Shown: positions 23,156 through 29,621 of the stretch, piece by piece
How the letters are laid out: each line of letters starts with the position of its first letter
How positions within the stretch are numbered: position 1 is the stretch's first letter
From: Candidatus Bathyarchaeota archaeon
GTDB taxonomy: Archaea; Thermoproteota; Bathyarchaeia; Bathyarchaeales; Bathycorpusculaceae
Length of the DNA stretch: 39,865 nt
Assembly (NCBI GenBank): GCA_003601605.1
Contig: PIXZ01000010.1
Coordinates: 1-39,865 of the forward strand
Direction: 5' to 3'
Program-made: the position numbers and the translations under genes
The notes under the pieces: model-generated
What the model saw: only the letters and a program-made list of their open reading frames with translations
Told to the model about the DNA's origin: nothing
Database searches by the model: none

Positions 23156-23590
23156 ATGCCAGCGAGAAAAATGCGCATCGAGCTATTCGACAGCGAAGGC
23201 AACAAATATACTGTGTCCTTTGAAGGACAGATAACTAGAGATAAAGCTCTTCGTTTGTTAGATTTGGTGGAACTTTTAGGCGGGATGCCTGAAGGCGAAG
23301 CACTCGCTGTTGGTAACAACCCTTTAGCGGCACCTACTAACCTCTCTAAATACGACAAGGTTCGCATAGCAATTCAGAAGAATTTTCCGCTCGCATGGTT
23401 TTCTTCACGAGAAGCTCAAACAGTATACGAACAAGAGTTTAAAGAACCTATCAGTCTAAGCACCGTAGCAACTTACCTATCCAGAATGGCGAATAAAGGT
23501 CTTCTTCTAAAAACGGGCTCTTCAAACCGTTTGAAATATAGACTTGCACCAACATATACTCCAGCCATACTTAAACAAAAAACACCTTAA
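23156..23590 (+). CDS. Winged-helix protein next to the origin, function unknown
   Basis: A 144-residue soluble protein. The N-terminal 55 residues form beta strands and a helix (RKMRIELFDSEGNKYTVSFE, then RDKALRLLDLVELLGG). From about 68 there is a winged helix-turn-helix: YDKVRIAIQKNFPLAWFSSR, ISLSTVATYLSRMANKGLL and a wing with SSNRLKYRLA. I do not recognise the full-length family. It begins at the right edge of the origin and reads away from it, mirroring cdc6. It could be a simple regulator or an accessory origin-binding protein, comparable in position only to the WhiP initiator of Sulfolobus. Confidence 0.75.
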   Translation: MPARKMRIELFDSEGNKYTVSFEGQITRDKALRLLDLVELLGGMPEGEALAVGNNPLAAPTNLSKYDKVRIAIQKNFPLAWFSSREAQTVYEQEFKEPISLSTVATYLSRMANKGLLLKTGSSNRLKYRLAPTYTPAILKQKTP

Positions 23591-23594
23591 CCTA

Positions 23595-24302
23595 CTAGCT
23601 TTCCGCTTTTTTCAAAATCTTCTCCATTTCTTTCTTTATACGATACTTAAAAGGAATTTTATTTGTATCTCTTTCTAAATAGCCTTCCTCGTAAAGTTTT
23701 TTCATAAGCCTTGCCGTGTGCTCCCTGCTAAGCTTAATTCTTTCCTTTATTTCAGGAGCAGTTTTAGGCCCTTCAGAAGATAGCATTTCCAAAACTGTTA
23801 ACTCCGTCTCGGTCAAAGGTGCAATGGCCTTCTCCCTCTTTATTGGTATTACTGCCTCAATTTTTCCCTCTTGAACTGAAGGAAAGCTTACTGTTGCCTT
23901 CTCCTCCAACTCCGAAACTTTCACTGACAACTGCTTCTGTGATTTCGTAACATCACGCAGTTCCTTCTCAAACAAATCAAGCTTAGCCAACAAATCTTTT
24001 TTATCCTCTAAAATAGGCTCAACTTTGCTTTCCAAAGAACTCAATCGTTTTTCAATACTTGACATCTTCTCAGAAGCACTCCCGCTTTTGGCGGAAACAG
24101 CCTCTAACTTGTAAGCAATAGCTTCAACCTTTTCCGCTTCTTGCCTAAGCTGCCTGTTAAAACTTAAAATAATATCTTTAAGAACATCTCTCGCTTTCTC
24201 GTACTCCTTTTTAACACCACGGAGCTGCCTGTAATACTCAAGTGCAGCACCCACAGTTATCGCAGCTAAAACGCCTGTAAGAATTGCCATCACTTCAATC
24301 AT
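23595..24302 (-). CDS. Membrane-tethered coiled-coil protein with C-terminal winged helix
   Basis: A 235-residue protein in three parts: an N-terminal membrane helix (about 3-22, MAILTGVLAAITVGAALEYY), a long coiled coil (about 25-130, with KLEAVSAKSGSASEKMSSIE and SSLESKVEPILEDKKDLLAK heptads), and a MarR/IclR-like winged helix at about 160-220 (LTETELTVLEMLSSEGPKTA, LSREHTARLMKKLYEEGYLE). The topology should put the DNA-binding domain in the cytoplasm on a membrane stalk. The start is ATG 24302, 6 nt after AAAGGTG. It is convergent with the origin-side winged-helix gene, 4 nt apart, and has TGTGAT repeats directly upstream. Confidence 0.8.
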   Translation of the reverse strand: MIEVMAILTGVLAAITVGAALEYYRQLRGVKKEYEKARDVLKDIILSFNRQLRQEAEKVEAIAYKLEAVSAKSGSASEKMSSIEKRLSSLESKVEPILEDKKDLLAKLDLFEKELRDVTKSQKQLSVKVSELEEKATVSFPSVQEGKIEAVIPIKREKAIAPLTETELTVLEMLSSEGPKTAPEIKERIKLSREHTARLMKKLYEEGYLERDTNKIPFKYRIKKEMEKILKKAES

Positions 24303-24314
24303 ATAATACACCTT

Positions 24315-24366
24315 TGTGATTTAAGTGTGATTAAATGTGATTTGATATGTAATATCACACATCACA
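24315..24366. promoter_or_regulatory. Phased TGTGAT/ATCACA cluster (candidate operator)
   Basis: TGTGAT occurs at 24315, 24326 and 24336, that is 11 and 10 bp apart, about one helical turn. It is followed by inverted copies ATCACA at 24354 and 24361. The array lies 13-64 bp upstream of the membrane-tethered winged-helix gene's start, over its promoter. The best reading is a binding site for a winged-helix dimer array, possibly autoregulation. Confidence 0.55.
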
Positions 24367-24424
24367 TTTTCTTCATTTTACATTTAAAGGTTATGGTAAA
24401 AATCGAGAAATAAAACTCTATGAT

Positions 24425-24437
24425 GTCACACATCACA
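24425..24437. repeat. Second ATCACA-type tandem element
   Basis: GTCACACATCACA, one base different from ATCACACATCACA at 24354-24366, with the same 7-bp offset between half sites. It lies in the 284-bp non-coding gap 24303-24586, otherwise AT-rich with no gene seen. Confidence 0.45.
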
Positions 24438-24572
24438 AGAAAAACTGTGGCTTCCCCTATTCGGAGGTCTTGGCAAATAAGCCTTTTTGGAAGCTTTTCA
24501 AGAGTTTAACGCCTTTTTTGATAAGTATTTTAAACGCGTTGTAACAGTCAAAGAAATTGACTAATACTTTGA

Positions 24573-24591
24573 TGTGATTTGTGACATCACA
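24573..24591. repeat. Palindromic TGTGAT-N7-ATCACA site
   Basis: TGTGATTTGTGACATCACA: half sites TGTGAT (24573-24578) and ATCACA (24586-24591) facing each other with 7 bp between. It overlaps the stop codon of the gene at 24587-25066. It is the cleanest palindrome of the TGTGAT family in this gap. Confidence 0.45.
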
Positions 24592-25066
24592 AGAAGCCTT
24601 CTGACGGATTTGATAGCTTTTTTAGCCCTTTTTCAAGCTCTTCTCTTAATATTTCTATGAGTTTTAGTTGGTCATTTTCATGTAGGCCTTTGTTTGCCAA
24701 TGTTTTGTATGCGTCTAAATATTCCTTTAATTTGTTGGCTATTTCTAAATATGGGTCGAGAGTTGTGCTTTCAAAAACTCCTAGGTATCCTAAAAGAAGT
24801 ATGGTGTAGATAGATTTTACAACGTTTTCTTTTGCCTGTTTTAGTGTCCTATTAAAGGCTCCGCGGCTTATTTTTGCCTTTGTTAGCCTTAATCTTGCTT
24901 TTTCGTCGTATTTTAAAGGTTTTCTGGCGATATTTTCGGATAGGATGTCGATGAGCAGTGTTTCTAGCTGTGTTTTTGTTAAATGGCTTTTTTTAGCCAG
25001 TATTTTCACAATAGGGTCGTTTAAGGAGGTTAAAAGCCATGTCTGAACGCTTTCTTTCAGCTTCAA
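24587..25066 (-). CDS. All-helical protein of unknown function
   Basis: A 159-residue protein, predicted almost entirely helical. KKSHLTKTQLETLLIDILSE and ISRGAFNRTLKQAKENVVKS have helix-turn-helix character, followed by a hydrophobic helix SIYTILLLGYLGVF that is short for a membrane span and more likely packs in the core, then a charged C-terminal helical pair. I do not recognise the family. Start TTG 25066. It reads towards the TGTGAT repeat gap and could be another DNA-binding protein of the origin neighbourhood. Confidence 0.65.
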   Translation of the reverse strand: MKLKESVQTWLLTSLNDPIVKILAKKSHLTKTQLETLLIDILSENIARKPLKYDEKARLRLTKAKISRGAFNRTLKQAKENVVKSIYTILLLGYLGVFESTTLDPYLEIANKLKEYLDAYKTLANKGLHENDQLKLIEILREELEKGLKKLSNPSEGFL

Positions 25067-25212
25067 ATTTTGTTCACTTCCTCGTAATGGCTAATGGATA
25101 CATTTTTGTATACGGGCCCTATTAAACCTAACTGTTTCACCATCATTTTCATAATCTTCTTAACGTAAACATTTTATGCACAAAATATCAATGAATGATG
25201 AGGTAAAAACCG

Positions 25213-26385
25213 TTGACCCCAAAAATTAAGCCCACAGAACGCTTTAAAAATGTAAAACCCTCTGGAATTCGCCGATTTTTCAGTTTAGCTCAAAAAACAC
25301 CTGAAAGTATCAATTTAAGTGTAGGAGAACCAGACTTTACACCTCCAAAACACGCTTTGAAAGGTGGACTGCAAGCAGCAAAAGAAGGTAAAACTCACTA
25401 TGCGCCAACTAACGGTATTCAGGAGCTTAGAGAAGCCTTGGCACAGAAAGCTTACCGCGAATACGGTCTCAGTTATGACCCAGATTCTGAAATTTTAATA
25501 ACTGTTGGTGGGACAGAAGCTGTTTTCTTAGCCCTATTCAGTCTAGTAAATCCGGGTGAAGAAGTTCTTATTTCAGATCCAGGGTTTGTATGTTACGAAC
25601 CAGGAGTGTTTTTGGCTGGGGGTGTACCTGTCCGTTTTCCTTTGTTTGAGAAGAACGAGTTTAGGCCTTCTGTTGATGATGTGATGTCACTTATCACAGA
25701 GAAGTCACGTGTGATGATATTAAATTTTCCCAATAATCCAACAGGGGCCGTGCTTTCTTATGATGAAATGGCTTCTTTGGCGAAAATTGCTGTTGAACGT
25801 GACATGATTGTGATTTCAGATGAGGTTTACGAGAAAATAGTTTATGACGGTGTGAAACATTATTGTCTTGCAACTTTTCCTGGAATGCGGGAACGCACAT
25901 TGGTGGTTAACTCGTTTTCCAAAACTTACGCAATGACCGGTTTGAGAGTGGGATATGTTTACGGGCCTAAGGAGCTTATTTCTCCTCTTTGGCTTGCTCA
26001 TCAGTATGCTGTGGCTTGTGTGGATACGTTGGCGCAACGCATAGCCTTAGCTGCCTTAAAGGGGCCTCAAGATTTTGTTGAAAACATGGTGCAAGAGTTT
26101 GATAGACGGCGGCGGCTCGTTTACAAAAGGCTTAATGAAATTGAAGGTTTTCGGTGTCTTCTTCCGAAAGGAGCTTTCTACGTTTTTCCAAGCATAAAAG
26201 ACTTTGGCATGTCTTCTGAGCATTTTGTAGAGTTTTTAGCGAAGGAGGCAAAAGTTATTACGGTTCCAGGTTCAGCATTTGGCAACTACGGTGAAGGATA
26301 TATTAGAATTTCTTATGCTGCAGCCTATAAGAAGTTGGAAGAAGCGTTAAATCGCATTGAAAAAGCTGTGAAAAAACTACACTAG
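25213..26385 (+). CDS. PLP-dependent aminotransferase, class I/II (aspartate aminotransferase-like)
   Basis: A 390-residue fold-type I aminotransferase. LSVGEPDFTPP (substrate/PLP N-terminal motif), HYAPTNGIQELREALA, FPNNPTGAVL with the conserved Asn, SDEVYEKIVYDG, and the PLP-lysine motif NSFSKTYAMTGLRVGY (Lys near residue 237) are all present, as is the C-terminal YIRISYA arginine motif. Members transfer amino groups among aspartate, alanine, aromatic or other amino acids; specificity is not visible. The start is TTG 25213 with GAGGTAA upstream. It is convergent with the nitrilase gene. Confidence 0.93.
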   Translation: MTPKIKPTERFKNVKPSGIRRFFSLAQKTPESINLSVGEPDFTPPKHALKGGLQAAKEGKTHYAPTNGIQELREALAQKAYREYGLSYDPDSEILITVGGTEAVFLALFSLVNPGEEVLISDPGFVCYEPGVFLAGGVPVRFPLFEKNEFRPSVDDVMSLITEKSRVMILNFPNNPTGAVLSYDEMASLAKIAVERDMIVISDEVYEKIVYDGVKHYCLATFPGMRERTLVVNSFSKTYAMTGLRVGYVYGPKELISPLWLAHQYAVACVDTLAQRIALAALKGPQDFVENMVQEFDRRRRLVYKRLNEIEGFRCLLPKGAFYVFPSIKDFGMSSEHFVEFLAKEAKVITVPGSAFGNYGEGYIRISYAAAYKKLEEALNRIEKAVKKLH

Positions 26386-26389
26386 TCAT

Positions 26390-27223
26390 TTATATGTTTT
26401 CAGCGCTTTTCTTGAGGGCGTCAAAAAGCTCTGGGCGTAAGTCTTTCAGCGTGGGAACAAAAGTTTCAATGGGTTTTATGTCGCTGTAATTCACATCACA
26501 CATCACAAGGTCTTCTTCGTCGTATTTTGCTTTAACAAGAACTTTTCCATTAGGGGCGATAAGACGGCTTCCTCCCCAGAATTGTAGGCCGTTTTCAATG
26601 CCAACAAGGTTTACATAGGCAAGAAAAGCCGTGTTTTCGATGGCTCTTGCGGCTGTTAGGATTTCAAAAAATGTTTTACGAACAGCTGGCGAAGCGGAAA
26701 TGCAAACTATGAGTTGTGCTCCTTTTAGTCGGGTTAGGCGGCTGACTTCTGGAAAGAAAATATCATAACATATGATTAAGCCTATTTTTCCAATTTCTGT
26801 ATCAAAGGCTACGGCTTGGTATCCTGGGCGGAAATACCTTTTTTCTTCAAAGACACTGTGGGTTGGGAGATACATTTTTCGATATTTTCCAATGTACCCT
26901 TTTGGGCCCACTAGAACTGCTGTGTTGTAGATTGTTGCTTGGGTTTTTTCACTTAGTTCGGGCATGCCGAAAACGATGTACGTTTGGGTTTTTTCCGCTA
27001 TTTTCTCTATGACTTGTGTGGAGGGTCCAGGTATTGTTTCTGCTAGTTCGTAAATTTGGTCTCTGACCACATAACCTGTTAAGGATAGTTCTGGAAAAAC
27101 TATGAGGTCGGCTGATTGGTTCTTGGCTTTTTCCACAAAGTTTTCAATTTTCTTTAGGTTTTCTTTTTTGTCTGCTCGTTTGCAGCCGATTTGTGCTAGG
27201 GCTATTTTGAATTTTTCTTTCAT
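26390..27223 (-). CDS. Nitrilase-superfamily amidohydrolase, possible glutaminase partner of NadE
   Basis: A 277-residue carbon-nitrogen hydrolase with the full triad: E45 in FPELSLTGY, K116 in KYRKMYLP, and C152 in IICYDIFFPE. Family members hydrolyse amides or nitriles through a cysteine thioester. It lies 13 nt downstream of NAD synthetase on the same strand. In many organisms NAD synthetase carries a nitrilase domain that releases ammonia from glutamine, so this could be that domain as a separate subunit. Omega-amidase or N-carbamoyl hydrolase activity is also possible. Confidence 0.88.
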   Translation of the reverse strand: MKEKFKIALAQIGCKRADKKENLKKIENFVEKAKNQSADLIVFPELSLTGYVVRDQIYELAETIPGPSTQVIEKIAEKTQTYIVFGMPELSEKTQATIYNTAVLVGPKGYIGKYRKMYLPTHSVFEEKRYFRPGYQAVAFDTEIGKIGLIICYDIFFPEVSRLTRLKGAQLIVCISASPAVRKTFFEILTAARAIENTAFLAYVNLVGIENGLQFWGGSRLIAPNGKVLVKAKYDEEDLVMCDVNYSDIKPIETFVPTLKDLRPELFDALKKSAENI

Positions 27224-27236
27224 TTTCTGTCACACT

Positions 27237-28076
27237 CTAATAGTCGCGTGGGAGTCTAAAGTCTGCTCCTATGGTTCGATATTCAAGCTTTGGTGTTAAT
27301 AAAATTCTTCTTTTGTGTTCTGTTGAAAGCCATCTTTGTTTTATTTGCTTCACTAGAGTTTCATTTATTCTTAACTGGCTTGCTATTTCTTCTGTTTTCA
27401 TGAAATGTTCAAGTCCGTAGAGAATTAAGTCAAGGTTTTCATATTTTATGCCTAGTTCTTTTTCTGCGGATTGCTCTGGCCACAGGGTGGGTGATGGTGG
27501 TTTTTCAATTATTTCGTCTGGGATGCCTATGTGCTTGGCGAGCTTTTGCACTTGGGTTTTGTATAAGTCCATTATTGGGTGTATGTCTGCTGCCACGTCT
27601 CCCCATTTTGTAAAATATCCTATCATTGTTTCGGATTTATCAGAGCTTCCACACACTAGCATGCCAAGTTTGTTTGCGTAATAGTATATGTAAATCATCC
27701 GCGTTCTGGCTTTGATGTTGCCTTTGCACACTTTGTCTAATGGGTCAAATATGGGTATGGAGTTGTAGAAGTTTTCTAAAGTGGGCGTAATATCTACAGT
27801 TTCTGTTTTTATACCAAAATTTTTTGCGACTAGTTTCGCATGTTCAACATCCTTCTTGTTATAGGTTTCCTTTTCCGGTAGAATAAGCCCTAAAACTTTA
27901 TCACCGCCAATTGCTAACGCTGAAAGGGCAGCTGCTGTGGAGCTGTCAATCCCGCCTGACATTCCTAAGACTATGCCTTTTGCTTGTGTTTTAGAAACGT
28001 AATCTTTAATGAAACGCTTTATTTTGGATGCAACTTCTGCCCAGTCCAAATCTAGAACTGATGGTTTTAACTCCAA
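27237..28076 (-). CDS. nadE: NAD+ synthetase (ammonia-dependent type)
   Basis: A 279-residue ATP pyrophosphatase that amidates nicotinic acid adenine dinucleotide to NAD+. GMSGGIDSSTAAAL is the P-loop-like SGGxDSS motif; LPEKETYNKKDVEHA, ARTRMIYIYYYANKLGMLVCGSSDKSE split across the active site, GYFTKWGD and KPPSPTLWP match single-domain NadE. No nitrilase domain is fused. I choose TTG 28076, 8 nt after GAGG, giving normal family length; the frame is open to ATG 28127, but a TATA-like CTTAAATACC (near 28105) falls inside that extension. Cotranscribed with the downstream nitrilase. Confidence 0.93.
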   Translation of the reverse strand: MELKPSVLDLDWAEVASKIKRFIKDYVSKTQAKGIVLGMSGGIDSSTAAALSALAIGGDKVLGLILPEKETYNKKDVEHAKLVAKNFGIKTETVDITPTLENFYNSIPIFDPLDKVCKGNIKARTRMIYIYYYANKLGMLVCGSSDKSETMIGYFTKWGDVAADIHPIMDLYKTQVQKLAKHIGIPDEIIEKPPSPTLWPEQSAEKELGIKYENLDLILYGLEHFMKTEEIASQLRINETLVKQIKQRWLSTEHKRRILLTPKLEYRTIGADFRLPRDY

Positions 28077-28174
28077 TGTTGTTGCCTCGTTTTTTATGGA
28101 GTAGTAGAGGTATTTAAGGACAAACATAAAATATTGGTGTGTTCCACTTTTAGAGGTATAGAAGGAATAAGGCT

Positions 28175-28441
28175 ATGGGGCGAAGAAGAAGAAAGGTTGT
28201 TCGCATTCCTAAGAAGCGTTTGCCCAAATTCTTCTCTTGCCCAAAGTGTGGAAAGGAAGCGGTTAGGGTTGAGATTTTCAGAGAGGAAGGGCGTGCAGTT
28301 GTAGGCTGTGGCAGTTGCGGTGTTAAAGACGAATTCTTTATTAAGCCCGCCCAAAGTGAAATCGACGCTTACTGCATGTTTACGGACAAGTTTTACGGAA
28401 GCTTTAGAAAGACTTCGCCATCTCAATCTGAAAGTAGTTAA
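28175..28441 (+). CDS. Elf1-type transcription elongation factor
   Basis: An 88-residue protein with a basic N-terminal tail ([19 protein letters not shown]) and a four-cysteine zinc ribbon, [10 protein letters not shown] and GCGSCG, followed by [14 protein letters not shown]. This is the pattern of eukaryotic Elf1, which helps RNA polymerase through nucleosomes, and of archaeal homologues in several TACK and Asgard lineages. GAAGGA lies about 9 nt before the ATG. It precedes the GGGP synthase gene by 18 nt. Confidence 0.88.
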   Translation: MGRRRRKVVRIPKKRLPKFFSCPKCGKEAVRVEIFREEGRAVVGCGSCGVKDEFFIKPAQSEIDAYCMFTDKFYGSFRKTSPSQSESS

Positions 28442-28459
28442 GTTTGGGTTGGAGCCTTT

Positions 28460-29212
28460 ATGGTTGGGCGTGTTGAAAAATATCTTCTTGAAAAAATAAA
28501 GAGTGAAAATTCTATTCATATCACGCTTATAGACCCTGAAAAAGTAACTGCCTCTCAAGCTTCTGCTGTAGCTGCCAAAGCGAAACTTGGTGGAACATCA
28601 GCGATAATGATTGGAGGCTCAACCTTTACCTCAACAAAACACTTGGACACTGTTGTTAAAGCTGTTAAGCGTACAGCAAAGCTTCCAGTAATACTGTTCC
28701 CAAATAATGTTACGGGAATAAGCCGTTACGCTGATGCCATATGGTTTATGTCCCTCTTGAATTCGGTTGACCCCTACTTCTTGGTTGGCGCCCAAATTTT
28801 AGGTGCGCCCATGGTTAAAAAGTACCGTTTGGAACCAATTCCTATGGGCTACATTATTGTAGGTGATGGCGGTACTGCGGGTGTTGTGGGCAAGGCTGTT
28901 CCGATACCTTATAATAAGCCAGAACTTGCTGCGGCTCATGCTTTGGCTGGGCAATATTTGGGTATGCGTTTCATTTATTTGGAGGCGGGTTCTGGGGCTA
29001 GAAAACCTGTTCCGTCTGGAATGATTCGTGCTGTTAAAAGCTATATTGATGTGCCTTTGATTGTTGGGGGTGGTATAAAAACTAGGAAGCAAGCGTTAAC
29101 TGCTGCTGCTGCTGGAGCGGACATTATTGTTACTGGGAATATTGTTGAAAACGCTGAAGTTAAGGATAAAGTTTCAGAAATTATTAAGGGTATAAAAAGC
29201 GGTAGGTTGTGA
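28460..29212 (+). CDS. Geranylgeranylglyceryl phosphate synthase
   Basis: A 250-residue TIM-barrel prenyltransferase making the first ether bond of archaeal membrane lipids from glycerol-1-phosphate and geranylgeranyl diphosphate. Seen: HITLIDPEK near residue 20, AIMIGGST, LPVILFPNNVTGIS, FIYLEAGSGA, VPLIVGGGIKT and ADIIVTGN, the phosphate-binding loops of the family. The length is normal. GGAG lies 6 nt before the ATG. The next gene overlaps its stop. Confidence 0.95.
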   Translation: MVGRVEKYLLEKIKSENSIHITLIDPEKVTASQASAVAAKAKLGGTSAIMIGGSTFTSTKHLDTVVKAVKRTAKLPVILFPNNVTGISRYADAIWFMSLLNSVDPYFLVGAQILGAPMVKKYRLEPIPMGYIIVGDGGTAGVVGKAVPIPYNKPELAAAHALAGQYLGMRFIYLEAGSGARKPVPSGMIRAVKSYIDVPLIVGGGIKTRKQALTAAAAGADIIVTGNIVENAEVKDKVSEIIKGIKSGRL

Positions 29213-29529
29213 TTTTTGTGACGTGTTTTGAAAACTATTTTTATGCTTTAAAAAAGGCTTTAGGTAACGAAACAGTTTACGATGTTTGGCCTGATTTTGA
29301 GCCTCAATATGATGAGCAGGAATATGCTTGGACAACTTTGAGAGGTTTGGGCGAAGTTTTGCTTTTAAACTGTGGAGTCTGTGATGGGCCTTCAGATTTG
29401 AGGCATGCGCGTTGTAAAGAATGTGTTAATAAAAGAACCAAAATTGCGAATGAGGCTTATCAAAAGGCTGTTGGTCGTTCGAAGGAGAAATGGTCTACTA
29501 TATTTTTATGTAGAATTCACACGGAGTAA
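29209..29529 (+). CDS. Cysteine-containing protein of unknown function
   Basis: A 106-residue protein starting at GTG 29209, which overlaps the GGGP synthase stop (GTGA). The core is CGVCDGPSDLRHARCKECV, four cysteines plus a histidine in 19 residues, suggesting a metal site. Aromatic residues are frequent (YDVWPDFEPQYDEQEYAWTT). I do not recognise the family. Tight coupling to lipid synthesis may be only operon economy. Confidence 0.65.
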   Translation: MIFVTCFENYFYALKKALGNETVYDVWPDFEPQYDEQEYAWTTLRGLGEVLLLNCGVCDGPSDLRHARCKECVNKRTKIANEAYQKAVGRSKEKWSTIFLCRIHTE

Positions 29530-29621
29530 CCACTAGTATCTAATCGCGTTTTTGATTTTTTCATGTCACAAAACCAAAATAAACTATAACTTGCGAAAAG
29601 AGTTGTGCGGAGACAAGGAAA

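Noticed and set aside
26495-26507. ATCACACATCACA inside the nitrilase gene as a regulatory site
   Set aside because: It encodes the residues around VMCDVN of a conserved-looking enzyme and is isolated from the intergenic cluster; coincidence is simpler.
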